Shown here piece after piece: positions 22,250-35,049 of a stretch of DNA of 64,000 nucleotides. This DNA is from Coriaria nepalensis (Eukaryota > Streptophyta > Magnoliopsida > Cucurbitales > Coriariaceae): the NCBI GenBank assembly GCA_027186245.1, contig CP114498.1:6641501-6705500 (forward strand), given 5' to 3'. Position 1 is the first letter of the stretch, and each line of letters starts with the position of its first letter. The notes under the pieces were generated by a model, which did not search any database, was not told the origin of the DNA, and saw only the letters and a program-made list of their open reading frames with translations. Position numbers and translations under genes: made by a program.

Positions 22250-23907
22250 TGTATAATAGCTCAATTTCGTACTTAGCTAGTCAGCCTTTTTTTTTTCTTT
22301 TCCTTTTCTTTTTTTTTATCTTTAAAAGATCGACATAAAATATTATAAAGTGGGTTTTATTCCTCTTTTTGTATTTTTATTGAGGTTTAGCATTCTTCAT
22401 TAATTAAATAAAAAAAAAATTACAAAATGGGGTCGGACTAAATTTAGGTAAAAATTACTATGGTTTTGAGTTTGATATTATATAATATATTTTCTGAAAT
22501 AAGTTATTATCCAATCTTAAAAAATTGACATTTTATATCCGATATTGAATTTATTACACGAGATATTTTCTAAAACTAACCATTAATCAATTTTAAAAGT
22601 TTGACTTTTCATGTCCGATATTGAGTAGCCTAAAAATACCTCCGAGCATCACAAAAGAAAAGAAAGAAAGAAAAAAAATCATAATAAGTTAGTGAATTAA
22701 CTTAATTCCCTATTCCAACACACTCACTTTACTTAGGAAATGATGTTGCCATCAGTATTCTTACACAACTGATAACGACAAACCGTGTATTTGAAAACAT
22801 TAAAAACTTTCTTTGTGGCATCATTAATTAGGGTTTGGCAGTTAATACCAACTATCATTTTACCAACAACTTTGAACGAGTCTAAAGAGTAAAAGACTCG
22901 GAATTCATGTGCAGTAAGAACAAGTGATACTTTTCTACGATTAAAGTGATAACGATGAGTTAAGTATTTCTGTAACAACTTGGAAGAAAGGCCGAGAAGA
23001 GTGGAGAGAGATCGATATCATTGTTGACTCCTTACTCTTTCTTTCTTGGCTCTTTTTCAAGTCAAAAGCGGGCAAATTAATCAAGGGTCTACTTTCATTT
23101 GCATTTGCTACTGTTATATACATTATGAATTTTTCTTCTATTTATTCTTTTAGGTGAAATTTGTGTAGTAGTCCCCCACTAGTTAGAATTTTTTTTTTTT
23201 TTTTTTTTTTTTGTGGTCACTTTTTCCACTTTTTATGGTGTTCTAACTTCTAAGTACTTAGACTTAGTAGACTACTGCACTTCACTTAACATCTTCTTAT
23301 CTCTCACTTGATCTTTTCGGTCATTTTGGAATACTTACTTGAAACCGACGCACCGACTGAGACTATTATCTAAACACGTCTTTTTGTGATTTGTTTGCCC
23401 GATTCCATCACCACTACTATTTCTTCAACTCTCCTACTGCTACTACTTTCTTCTCTCTCATTTTTAACCGACCGGATTTAAGTATGACCAATCAAGAGTT
23501 TGTGGAGTGTCTTGACTTCTAATGTGTCATTCCACCTCATGTATTTATGTACCTAATTTTGTTAATTAAGAGCGTAAACGCACTTGATATCTCCTTATTC
23601 TAAGGTGATGGTACTAATTCTCGAGTAACTCGCATTTAAGATTTTTTTACTATCAGTTGAGTGTATTATCATTGAGCTACTAACTCATTATAATAGATTG
23701 TTGATTATGACTTTAAAATATTATAATATCAAGCCTCTTAGTTGCCACAATTTTACGTATACGGCTCTACGCACCCTTTATTCTAATTGGAGAAAGTATG
23801 AACATGTGCAAAAGTTTGTTTTATGTTGTTTTTTAGAGCAAAAGTAGTTTAGTTTTTGCTATAAAGAAAATAACACTACCTTCAAGTTCTTACCAAATGC
23901 CTTTAAA

Positions 23908-23945
<38 letters not shown>

Positions 23946-26900
23946 CCTTTTAATCTGAATACTTTTTTTTTGTAATATATTAGAGATACTTAAGAATGTA
24001 ATTTAGGCTAATAAACCTAATTAGAAGATTGGACATTTTTTTGTTTGAAAATGGTGCTTTAGGCATTTGGGTAAAAGATTAAAGACGGAAGAGTAAAAAC
24101 AAACAGCGTTATAGATTCCTTAATGAATTTGAATATTCTTTCACTTTTCGTTAACTAAGAGGAATCTTTCAATTATCAGTAATCTACTTCAACGTAGCAT
24201 TCTGCACCTTATATATTTTCCTTTATATACACATATAATACTTACAATACATACTATGTAGATTTGTTACAAGTAAAAAAAAAAAAAAAAATGGTGACAA
24301 AGTGAATAAGAATATTAATAATACACATCCCAAAAGCTCCTAAGTAGATTATCGGTAATGCTTAGAGACTCCGATCTCAAAATTCGAACATATTCCCGGA
24401 ATCTTTAAGATTTAACTAAATACGATAACAATTATCTTTGAAAATGTAAACGGACAAAATGATTAAAATTATTTGTGAACAAATTTAATAAAATAATATC
24501 ATTTTTTAAATTTGAGAGAAGTTGAATCCTAAATAATACAGAAATGACAGATTGAAGGTACTTAATTGAGGAAGCATAACAATGAATTAAGTGGGTCACT
24601 ATGTCTATAATCTATATGCAATGACTATATGAAGTGAAATTATACCCTATGAGTGGAGGAGAAGTATCTCTTTTGCCAAACTTAACTAAACATAAAAAAT
24701 GAAAGCATGTGGTCCGGCATAAGAATATTGCTCAAATGCTATGGATATATTTCTTCTTATAGAATATATTACCCCTAAATGCATGAGAATTTTAGAGCGT
24801 AAGATTAAACCCATAGTTCAATATTTGTATCTCATTCTTTGTTCTTTTGTAGATAGTTGTATATATATATATATATATATACATATATAATTATTATTTG
24901 TTAATTATTTTTATATTTACGTATTTTGCATTTTAACATTGCGTGTTGATGACAAGTTAGAGATGACCCTACAATCTGAATTGGGTCTAGAAAAAACTGA
25001 TCAGACGATGAACTATATTATTAAAAAATAAAAAAATAAAAAAAATTAAGACAATAAATTATATCAATGCATGTTTTATCTTATACTTGATATTATCATA
25101 TATTAATATATTAAATTTTACTTTAAATAAATTAAAATCATAATAATCTTATGATTTCATGTTCTCTTATTTATCGATTTGACTCGAATTCAAGACATAT
25201 TAAATATTAGTTGAAAGTTCTACCACCGAACTAAGTAAGTATCTCATTGTAAGAAATAAACAAAGAAAAAGCCATTTCATACCCCTCTATCACACTACCT
25301 TAATCTAAAATACTCTTAGATAATAAATTGAAGATACATGTGTTAATTAGAACTTGAAAGTCTCCTTAATGAACTTCAATTGTTCAATTAAATCGTCAAG
25401 CGTAGTCGTGTGAAAAAAACTTAGTAAAATTCGTGATCACCAACCATGATTCTATCCCTTTATCAATGAATATAAAAAGGTTGTCACTCGTGTAAATAAT
25501 ACAAAAGTATATAAGATCTATTCTATCTTAAAAGATGTTCTTACCATTTAATCGAGAAAATTTCGATAATTTATAATTCATAATTTTTAGATAGACTAAA
25601 CCCACCTTAAAAGTTTTTCATTACATATCCATATTGTCCAACAAATCCATTATCACAACATTTAATACATTTATAGACAAATAGTCTTAGGGGTAAAAAC
25701 TTGATCAACCTATTCATAAACTGAAATTTCTGATTCATAATCTAAATTTCAATACTCTTTACATGGGTGCAGTGTCAATGAATAGTAACAATCACACAAT
25801 TTAACAAGAACAGAAGAAGCCTGAATATTGCCATCTGACATGTAACTCACAAGCTTTGGCTTTGGCTTTCAGCTTCCTGGTAACTTATCCAAATGCCAAG
25901 CTCCATTTCATGTCATTTGACCGCTCAATTTTATATCATATTATTTAAAATAAATGAGTGAATCATATTTTAATGGTCGATTAAGCTTAATACCGGACGA
26001 GACATATATCTCCTATCACTCTAAGTATGAAGGATTGAAATTTCATGTTGTATAGTTGTTTATGAAATATTAGTACAAGTAAGAAAGAACTCCTCTCAAT
26101 TTCCTATTTCTAACTTTAATATCATTTCTCCAAAAGATGACTAGTTTCTAATAGCACATTTTTAGAACATGTGTGAGAAGACTGATAGAACACGTCACAT
26201 ATAGGACTTGCCAATTTCTCTACAGTATGGTATCATAATTAGTGAAATTTTAACGTCGTAAGTAAGATCAATTATCTTATACTAATTAATGAAAATTTAT
26301 TTAGCCGTATGCAAAAATTGGTCCTCCCATCAGCTCCCGGCAAAAATCAAATTATTCATTCAATATCTATAAATTTAGATTTTTATTTTTTTATTTTTTA
26401 TTTTTTAGACCTGAAGAAAACTATTAATTTAACGGTAAATTAAATTATAAATATAACAGCCAATAATTAGTTCCTGTCTTTGTAATCCTCACCGTCTCTT
26501 AACAGTCTCAGAAACTAGAAAGAGAGAACAAACAAAATCAAAATTTTAAAAAAATATATTTAAAAAAATAAAATAAAAATAAAATAAAAAGAGAAATTGA
26601 GACATGTAACAGATAAGAGAGATCTAGCTTGTTCTCATCCTTCATGAACTGTCAATGCTTAATGCCAAATGGAACTTATGAAACCTCTTTTGAGGATATA
26701 ATTTTATTTTTATTTTTTCCTTTTAACAAAAAAAATATGAAGTGGAAAATTAGAAGGGGAAAAAAAAATGTTTGAAGTGGGAAAATCTTTAACCATAATA
26801 TGCTTTTGTTCTTATTCATCTACCAGACGACTGTAAGAAAGACCAAGAAAAAAAATTTTCATTTCAGATAAAAAGTAAATATCTTTCATTTCCTCCATTA

Positions 26901-26980
26901 ATGGGTGTTCTAATTAAGCACTATAATCAGTTGTTACAAAACCAGAGCATGAATTACAGTCAGAAAATATGAATTCAAAC
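22250..26980. other. Gene-poor AT-rich region
   Basis: About 4.7 kb without a supportable gene. It has poly-T runs (23188-23212), poly-A (24274-24290) and (TA)n runs (about 23911-23942 and 24860-24881). Short minus-strand openings at 22733-22978 and 22941-23123 match no family I know. The right end is the downstream flank of the ZAT-like gene. Confidence 0.4.
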
Positions 26981-27147
26981 ACTACCCTTTTTTTTTTTTT
27001 TTTTGGTTTTTGTAAGTTCTATCAGATCCAAGAACACCAAATTTAAAATTTAAAAAAAAAAAAAAAAAAGTGGTCAAAATTTGTTTACCTTTGGATTCAA
27101 TGAAGATGAACAAGAAAAGAAACTCGAACAAATCAAGTAGATAACAT

Positions 27148-28353
27148 TTATTGCCTGAACGGGTTGACAAATTCAGCATCAGAAACAGCAGAGAGCTCAA
27201 TTTGGCTGACGTCATCCTCATCAATAGGAGCAGGAAGATTAAGATCGATCAAACTATCACCAAATTTCGTCGACGAGCTTTTCCGCGGCGGTTGAGGCGC
27301 CACTACCGTCGCTGTAAGTCCAGTAACATGCGATCTCTTATGCCCTCCTAGCGCTTGCCCTGAAGAAAACACCCTGAAACAAACAGGGCATTCGTGAATC
27401 TTCCTCTTGTCCCCCGCCATTAGCGCAGGAGAAGAAGAAGACGAATTCTTCACCACCGCTACACTTTTATTATTGTTATTATTCGTAGTATTATTTTCTT
27501 GAACAAACTGTCTGTCGCTATAAGAAGTCAATTTGATCTTCTTATGACTTGCTCTATGCCCACCGAGTGCTTGATACGATCTGAAAACCTTATTGCATGT
27601 TTCACACTTGTACTTCTTTCCTCCTTTACTCTGTTTCTGACTCATCTTCGTGAATTTAATCCTCTCTTCCTCTGATTGACCATCGTCATCCTCATCTTCT
27701 TCGTCGTCGGTTTGATCTTCATCTTCGTCTTCTTCTTCTTCTTCTTCTTCATCATCTTTATGTTCTTGTTCTCTTACTTCCAGCCGCTTAGTCCATTTGT
27801 CTCTAGACAGCATCATGAGACAAACCGCAACGTCCTCCTCCGTCGTCGCGTCGGAGATCGAGCTCAGCGGCTCCGGCTCGGTCCACGACTCGGTGGGCCC
27901 CACGTTGCTGTTGGTTATTTGATGATGATGATAATGACGATGATGATGGTTGAGCGACCCGGATTTACGGGCCCGTTTGGATCTTCTTCTGTTCGGGTTT
28001 TTCGATGACTCTGTCTCGCTCTCTCTGTCTTGCAAAATCACAGACCCACCACAATTACCTGTGAATGGAAATTCAGGATCTACCAGGCGGATACTTTTCT
28101 TTGGATTCTCTCTCAGCCCGGAAGAAAGATTCCCCTTTTCTTCTCCTCCTTCTTGTTCCGAGGAAGATGAAGCTAGCTCTGCCTCTTCATGAGACGGCGG
28201 ACGAGTCGGCGGGGGAAGTAATGGTGGTGGCGGAGGTAGCTCTTCTGGTTTTGGAGGGAGTGAAAGGTTCATCATGTGAGACCTCATATGACCACCTAAA
28301 GCTCTGCCATTAGAGAAGCTTCTTAAGCAGAGCTTGCACTTATGCCTCTCCAT
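27148..28353 (-). CDS. ZAT-like C2H2 zinc-finger transcriptional repressor, 401 aa
   Basis: Intact intronless gene, ATG 28353 to TAA 27148-27150. Nuclear DNA-binding repressor of the plant QALGGH C2H2 family (ZAT1/ZAT4/ZAT9-like group), which typically acts in stress and developmental control. Three fingers are visible: CKLCLRSFSNGRALGGHMRS (from residue 6), CETCNKVFRSYQALGGHRAS (from 250) and CPVCFRVFSSGQALGGHKRS (from 322). The first carries GRALGGH instead of QALGGH, as usual for an N-terminal finger. An L-box-like motif (VAVCLMMLSRDKW) lies near 176-188. A basic stretch (RRRSKRARK, about 112-120) may be the nuclear signal. A long acidic run lies at 199-230. The EAR repression motif DLNLPAP lies at about 370-376. 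The product is related to the gene at 53598-55160. Confidence 0.93.
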   Translation of the reverse strand: MERHKCKLCLRSFSNGRALGGHMRSHMMNLSLPPKPEELPPPPPLLPPPTRPPSHEEAELASSSSEQEGGEEKGNLSSGLRENPKKSIRLVDPEFPFTGNCGGSVILQDRESETESSKNPNRRRSKRARKSGSLNHHHRHYHHHQITNSNVGPTESWTEPEPLSSISDATTEEDVAVCLMMLSRDKWTKRLEVREQEHKDDEEEEEEEDEDEDQTDDEEDEDDDGQSEEERIKFTKMSQKQSKGGKKYKCETCNKVFRSYQALGGHRASHKKIKLTSYSDRQFVQENNTTNNNNNKSVAVVKNSSSSSPALMAGDKRKIHECPVCFRVFSSGQALGGHKRSHVTGLTATVVAPQPPRKSSSTKFGDSLIDLNLPAPIDEDDVSQIELSAVSDAEFVNPFRQ

Positions 28354-29040
28354 TTCTTCTTCTTCTTCTCAAATAACCAGAGAACTGAATCTTCTCTCCC
28401 CCCCCCCCCCCTCTCTCTCTCCTCTCTTTTCTCTCTCTAAACAGCTTGCAAGCTCTCTCTCTATTGAAACTGAAAAACAAAAAAAAGAAAAGAGTAGGTG
28501 ACAGGCACTCCTCCGCCAAGAGATATATACAGCAATACAACGAAAACTTATATATAAATAGAATTAACCTCCCAAAAAAAAGTTTTTTTTTAATATATAT
28601 ATATATATATATTTTTTTTTTTTTATCGTCGTAAAAAAACGTTACGACAACAAAAAAAAAAAATGAAAAGCGTATGCATGAAGTGAAGGGAGGAGGAGCG
28701 ACATATAACATGCGAGCTTTGCCCGTTTCCGGTTTTTACTTCCAAACACCTTCCCATCCTCTAATTCCCAAAGTACCCTCAGTTTGCGGAATCGGTATCG
28801 GTTTAATAGAGGATATTATGGGGATTCTTGTTTGTCCAAGTGAAGGAAAACTGTTGTGTTTGTTGTAACGACGACACATAAGGTGTCGTCCATCAAATAA
28901 GGGACTTCTCCCATTCTTTCTGATAACGTGACCTTGCTGTGACTTTGTACAAGCAAATCGTAAGGGTCCACGTAATCTAATTTTCCACGTGTCAATCGAC
29001 CCCACTGACCACCTTTAAACAATCCCAACCACAGTTACTG
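28354..29040 (-). promoter_or_regulatory. ZAT-like gene upstream region with G-box/ABRE-like element
   Basis: Upstream of the minus-strand start at 28353. It holds a CT-rich leader (28373-28440, including a C run), a (TA)n microsatellite (28592-28612), and a palindromic CACGTG core (CCACGTGTC) at 28986-28991 with a second ACGT core (ccacgtaa) at about 28969. CACGTGTC is a typical ABRE/G-box. Position and motif suggest ABA or stress response, which suits the family; function is inferred only. Confidence 0.45.
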
Positions 29041-30400
29041 AGAAGATCAATCAGAATGGAAACTGAATCAGCGTTTCTTTATTTCATAGCATGCCGGCAT
29101 GCCCACCATTCATTCAATTGTATTTTATTTATTTTTAGTCAGGTAAAAGTAATTAATATTAAACTAAAATAATAAATAACCAATTAAGTTAATTAACGGA
29201 TTCTTAAAAGGATTTTAATTGTGCCCTTTAAAATTGGATCTAATTAGGTGTTGAAATGTAAAGAGAGTACAGAAACGAAGGGTGGAAATTGAAGGCCTGA
29301 GAAGAAACTAATTAAAAACAAACCTCCTTAGGAGGAGGTGTGGTTTTGGTTTTGTATGGAGGGAAGGAAGGAGTTAATGCCGTTTTTTAGGGTTTGGGAA
29401 CAGACCTAGTCCTATTTGTCCCAAATCCTAGTGTAACCCCACAACCTAATAGGTTTTTTTGCTTTCTTCTTCTTCCTTTTATCCACCCTTAATATTTTTT
29501 AAGTTTAAGTATGAATTTTGAGAAATTAATAACTTTATTTAAATAATATTATTGGTTAATTCTGATTTGAAGATAATATATTAAGTTAAGAAATCCAAAA
29601 TTTATTAGATAACATATTTTTAAAATTTTATATAAGGTTCATACAATATGTAAATAAAAATTTTTTTAAAATATAATATTTATGATTTATTTACGAGGTT
29701 TTCTTAAAAGTTTGACTTAATCATTAATTATTTTTTTTTAAAATTAATATCGGTTTTGATTTTATCTTTATCTTTTTTTAATACGGTAAGAAGTTTTTAT
29801 ATAACTTTCTCGTATTATAACAAAAAATTATTCAATGTCACTACCATTTTGAAACATTCTTTTTAAAATAAGGTTTATAATAGATATTAAATCTTATTTC
29901 TTATAGAAAAATTTATGGCCTATAATTTACTATGTAATTACATTCACTAGAGTAATATTTTGGACAAAGTTATTAATATAAAAGTTATAATTTTTCTATT
30001 ATCTTTTAATAATCATAAAAATCGACGCATTTAGATGTTTTTAGCAAAACATTTGTTTGATTTATCATGATATATTTTTAGTATTGATTATAAGAAAATT
30101 AATATAAAATAATTATATTTGAATTTAAGATTTATATTGCTAGAATTAAAGTATAGTTTTTTCTTTTATATTTTAATAAATTAATAAATATTAATTTATT
30201 AATAATTTAATATTTCATTAAATTAATAAATTATTTTAATCTTAATATTATTAATTTATTAAAATTTTACTATATGTATATTTCCCACCAATCCCATGTT
30301 CCAAGCTTTGACATTTTTGAACAAGGCAACAGGGCATACAATCAACTATCCAAGGGGAAGTTTAGTTACTCATTATTTCATAAGACCTCATTTAACTAAA
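29041..30400. other. AT-rich intergenic stretch
   Basis: No gene recognised. Very low GC from about 29480. Confidence 0.4.
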
Positions 30401-30405
30401 TTTCT

Positions 30406-30563
30406 TCCCCTAATTTTTTTTTTTCTATTTTAACCCCAACTCCATGACTAGAGCAATCTGAAGGCAAGTGCTCGAGCTCTAGATTTGGAGCTCAACCTCC
30501 ATTGATAGAGTTCAAGCTTTATCAATGGAGTTGGGGTTAAATGAAAAAAAAAATTAGGAGGAG
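30406..30563. repeat. Foldback (MITE-like) element with about 40-bp arms
   Basis: Left arm 30406-30445 ends accccaactccat. Right arm 30525-30563 starts atggagttggggttaa and continues into a poly-A/taggagg segment complementary to the left outer part. A second inner inverted pair (ctccattgata / tatcaatggag) lies in the loop, which also has gagctc-rich text. Confidence 0.7.
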
Positions 30564-30794
30564 AAAATATAAAATTTAATGTTAAAAATATAAAAAAATA
30601 TAAATTCAAGGTTAAAAAAGTTTAAAATACCAATTATGTGGATGCCATGTGATTGCCACGTGGACAAATCGATTAAAATAAAAGGAAAGATAACTATGAA
30701 AATTCATTATAATTAATTTATGTATCAGGATGTTGGTTATAACTATACCAACTTGGACAGTTCATTATGATAAATATTTTCTAGGAGTTTATTA

Positions 30795-31105
30795 TACTCT
30801 CCCCTTCTAGTTTTTACCCTTACTTTATGATAATCTTTATTTTCACCCAAAAATCAAATCTTACCTCAAACTCCATTAATAGAGGTCTGAGCTCGACCTT
30901 CATCAATATAGATTTGAGCTCGACCTCCATTGATGCTTAGATATGAGCTCGAGACCTCTATAGACGAGGCTAGAGTTCTGAGCTCGAGGCCTCCTTTATC
31001 AATGAAGCTCGAGCTTGACCTCCATTGATTGAGATTTGGAGTTTGAGCTGTATTAATGGAGTTTACATTAATAGGGAAAAAAAAAATAAAATAGGGGTAG
31101 AATAT
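30795..31105. repeat. Second related foldback with gagctcgacctccattgat repeats
   Basis: The loop repeats gagctcgacctccattgat and related text several times. The outer inverted pair is aaactccattaata (about 30868-30881) against tattaatggagttt (31051-31064). It resembles the loop and inner pair of the element at 30406-30563, so the two are probably one family. Confidence 0.55.
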
Positions 31106-31573
31106 GAATTATAAAAATATTTTGGATAAAAATATTAAGAAAATCATTAATTTAGGCGGAATATATATTTTTAATCTTTGCTACTGATATGATAAAATAA
31201 AAAAAAATTTGAATTTACAAATATCTTAATAATTAATACTACGTGTTAAAATTTCATATTTTCACCAATTATGTAAAAATGATCGAAGGGATTACAAAGT
31301 AACTTCAACTACATAAGAACTAAAAAAGTAATAAACTCATATATATAATGAGATTTTACTTATTAATTTTTCTCCAATTTCATTTATTATTTTTCAACAA
31401 AAATTGGCTTGTATTTATTCCCAAGCCACCCATTAAACATCACCAAAATGCCACCCATTAATCATCCTGTACTAATTCTTAAAATTAGTGATAATGAATT
31501 CTAAAACAATAATTTAAAATATAAATATAAATGTAAACTCAAATAGGCGGCATTTATTAAAAAAAAAAGGAAT

Positions 31574-32100
31574 TGTTGGAAATGAGTGAAGCCCAATCAG
31601 GAAGTAAGACCCAATTAGATTGAGGTCCGTTAGTTATTGAGCTAATCCGAACCCAACAAACTTTACTGAGTCATAATCTAATCCGGAAGTAAATATAACC
31701 CTTTATCCAGTTTTGTTAACTTTGGCCGCTCATTTGTCTCTTGGATTTTTGAAAGTACATGTGTTTTCTCTCTTTCTTCCTTGTGATTATGGTTTGTTAA
31801 TTGGGTATGATTCTGACTTGATCTTCTTGCTTTTGTGTGTGAATGGTTTATTGTTCAATTCTTACAGATCTATGGTTGATTATCTATTTTGGGACTTTAA
31901 AAGTTTGAGATATATGTTATTGTGGAATCTGCGTTGTAACTTGTAAACTTATACTAAAACTCCAATTATAGTGTTATTGGTTTCTGGTAATCTTTCCGGA
32001 GTCTATAGAGTAGGTTTTATACTGAACCACATAAAACTCTCATACTTGTTATATTCTGTCATTTTGAGATTTTGGTTGCTTAAATTCGGATTAAAGAAAA
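31574..32100 (+). repeat. Solo LTR of a Ty1/copia family shared with the 51.4-kb LTR
   Basis: Starts TGTTGG at 31574. Blocks collinear with the LTR at 51443: gaagcccaatcaggaagtaa versus gaggcccgatttggaggtat, then acccaacaaact versus gttcaacaaata, ggaagtaaatataa versus ggaagtatatataa, and near the end agagtaggttttatactgaa versus agaataggtttgccgaacca followed by cataaaactct / tataaaactct. No gag or pol flanks it, so it is a solo LTR. The right end is approximate. Confidence 0.75.
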
Positions 32101-32220
32101 GGAAGAAAAGAACATGTACAATATGCATCAATAATTTGCATGAGAAAAAAACTGTAATAACAGATTTCGAGTTAATTTCTATCAGAAACCAAAAGTTTCC
32201 TACACTTTTATAGTATTAAT

Positions 32221-32222
32221 AC

Positions 32223-32247
<25 letters not shown>
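32221..32247. repeat. (TA)n microsatellite
   Basis: Alternating TA run following the solo LTR. Confidence 0.85.
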
Positions 32248-32254
<7 letters not shown>

Positions 32255-32474
32255 TTTATTTAAAGTCGATATAAAAAACGATCAGAAACCATTAAAGCCT
32301 TAAATTAAAGTGGAATGCAACCAACCCTATATCCTATATTTCAAAAATTATGTCTTCTTGTTTAATTTAGAACGGTCCAAATAGAGATATCTTTTTTCTC
32401 TCTCAAATTTATATGAAGGATCAAAATTTGAAAATTTAGTCTAACTATTAAAAGTAGAGTTTATTTATTTATTT

Positions 32475-33030
32475 AATCCCTGTATAGTTTAGTTTTTTAT
32501 AAATTTACTTTTATATAATATTCGTTTAACTTTTTTGTTCTTATATGATTCAAATGAGACTTTTGATCACTGTAATCATTTTTCAGATGATTAGTAGTAA
32601 CATAGCAAAATTTTAATGTCAGTAAATATTAAATTATAACACGTGTAAAATCAGTAATTTCAATAATATCACCATGTCAACAATGAAAATAAAATTACAA
32701 ATTTCGTCCAAATTAATTTTTTTCTTTAAGATTTTATCCCAAATATTTTTATAACTCCTATTTTCTACCCTTACTTTATTTTTCTCCCCCTTTTCATCCA
32801 AAACACAAATGATTAATTTGGACCAAATTTATAATTAATTTTATTATTGACATGGCATTATTGAAATTATGGATTTACGCATATTGTTATTTGATTTGTG
32901 TTGATATGTAAAAAATTTGTCATATTAATTATCTGAAAAATAATTAGAAAGATAAAAGTTTTTTATTTAAATTACACGGAAACTAAAATACTATCAAGAA
33001 ACTATACATGAATAAATTTATAAAAAATAA
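32475..33030. repeat. Long foldback element, arms about 210-240 bp
   Basis: The reverse complement of about 32811-33025 aligns along 32480-32718. Matching blocks, left arm versus reverse complement of right arm: catttttcagatgattagta versus tatttttcagataattaata; tcagtaatttcaataatatc versus tccataatttcaataatgcc; atgtcaacaatgaaaataaa versus atgtcaataataaaattaat; ttcgtccaaatta versus ttggtccaaatt. The loop is about 92 bp and pyrimidine-rich. No ORF. A non-autonomous foldback/MITE-type element is likely; the transcript would form a long hairpin. Confidence 0.75.
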
Positions 33031-34430
33031 ATTAAATAGAGATAAAAAAAAAATGAATTAACGGAAAGAGAGGTATTGCGAAGAAGATAAAGATTGGGTA
33101 GAAATCGAAGAAAGAAGTAACTTGTGGTGAAATAATTAAACGACTTTCATTTAGTTCTTTTTTATTTACTCATTGATTGTAATAAGATGAATGAGCAATC
33201 CACGTCAACATATCGTTTATGAAAAACTAGAGCATTTTATTTCAGTTAATTAGATTGAGTCTTGTCAGTATTTTTTATTATTAAATGCTAACATAGTTTA
33301 ACATAGTCAACATATATTTTTGTTTTTGTTTTTTTTTTTTGTAATTTGTAATACTTTCAAGGCCATGTCTAATTTTCGAAGTTCACAGTGACATAAACTA
33401 CTTTTCCATAGTTCAAGGGACTTAAAACTATTATTATTACAAGAAAGAAAAAAATTATTTATGACAAATAAAAATTATATTAATATAATATATTTAGGTA
33501 TTTTTAATTCTGATCCTATAATTTTGATATTGGTACTAAAAATAGGAATAAAATCTTTATTTCCGTTTTGTTTCGATCTTACGGAATCGAGAATTAATTA
33601 ATATGCGATTGAAATTTTTAATAAAATTTTTAACTAATTATTTAGTTTGAATTTATGATTTATATAATAATCATAATTTTAAAAATTGAGCGGACTTGTT
33701 ACCCTCTTCTTCCGACCATGAGAAATTTTAAAATACAATGGGAGTAGATAAACCACGAGTGGGATTGAACCGTGGGATGGGATCTGAGAAATCATTTTTA
33801 TCTGTCACATTCACAACTATGAAACAACCCACTTTGATCAACGCCCGTGATTTGATTAGCACCTTTGCAGATTATTAATTGATTTCTAAATATGGAGAAG
33901 ATATTTATTATATCAAACTCAATTGCTATTATAAATGTAATTTTTATAAATTACATAACTATCGTTACATCATGGAGGCATTAACAAATATACTCATATT
34001 TGAGCCTTATATATTTGTTGAATCATGGAGACTAATTGCTTTTTATTTGGAATTTTTTTTTTTTTTTTTTTTTTACATTTTCCTTAATTTGAAGATTTTT
34101 TTTTATAAAAGATTAAAAAAAAAATTAATACTTAAAATTTAAGTAAATTTTTGAATTCAGGGAGCTAATATCTAGGATATACATGTATTAGTTTTTCTAC
34201 CGTGCTGGGATTTTATAAATATAAAAATTAGTAAATTAAATAATATTTATTTATCAAAAGTTAATTAAATAGTTGTTTACTTTGATATATATTTTAATTT
34301 ATTTAGTGATTTGAATAATATTATAATAAGATTATTACTTATGAAGAAATTGAGATAGCTTTCGATTTAATAATATAATTAAATAAAGATAACTATCTAT
34401 AATAAAATGAGAATAATTATTAAATTTATT
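33031..34430. other. AT-rich intergenic stretch
   Basis: No supported gene; poly-T run at about 34050-34073. Chance ORFs are Lys/Phe/Ile-rich, as expected from composition. Confidence 0.35.
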
Positions 34431-34439
34431 TAATATTAA

Positions 34440-35000
34440 AACTTTTTGTATGAAAAGAATAGTATTTTAAGGAATTTGATTGAAAAATCTAACACATAAC
34501 ATGTTAAAGGAAATTTAAAATTCCATGTGGTGGAATAATTTTGTTTTCTTATTTTTTTTAAGGAAATATGATGAGAATATTAATGTATATTTAATATTGA
34601 TTACTTATGGAATGAGAATATTTTAGTAAATTTAGTCGTAAAATATGTCATGTGATGTATTATAACATTTTTTGTTTTTCATTTTCTTAAGAAAAAATGT
34701 TGGTAATTATTAATTTATATTTAATATTGATTTTATCATGGTTTGAGTGTATTTGAGGAAGTTTGGTTATAAATTATAAAATGAGGGTATTTTAGGAAGT
34801 TTGATTATAAAATATGTTATGTGAGATGTTGTAACATGTATTTTTTTCCTTCAAGAATGATCGATAATTATAAATTTACATTTAATGTGAATTTATAAAG
34901 AAATTAGAATATTTTAAATAAGTTTAGTCGTAAATTATTGAATGAAAATATAAATCTATCTACCTATCATGCAGTAAGAAATTAAAAATTCATAACCGGC
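34440..35000. repeat. Degenerate tandem array, unit about 130-170 bp (left block)
   Basis: About four copies of a unit containing ggtaattattaatttatatt, then ttaatattgat, atggaatgagaatatttta, ggaagtttgattataaaata and tgttgtaacatgt. The same unit occurs again at 36750-37170. Confidence 0.7.
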
Positions 35001-35022
35001 GTAATTATTTATCTAAGTTCAA

Positions 35023-35049
35023 CTATATATATATATATATATATATATA
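35023..35049. repeat. (TA)n microsatellite at the edge of the Pogo-like remnant
   Basis: Alternating TA run followed by ctagttgactaatccgtgct. Confidence 0.8.

Noticed and set aside
22733..23123. Two minus-strand ORFs of 81 and 60 codons
   Set aside because: No recognised motif, no splice support and composition typical of chance reading in AT-rich DNA.
28736..29028. Overlapping minus-strand ORFs upstream of the ZAT-like gene
   Set aside because: They lie in the promoter/leader area, overlap each other in different frames and match no family.
33879..34142. 87-codon plus-strand ORF rich in Phe, Tyr and Lys
   Set aside because: Includes a poly-T run read as poly-Phe; explained by base composition.
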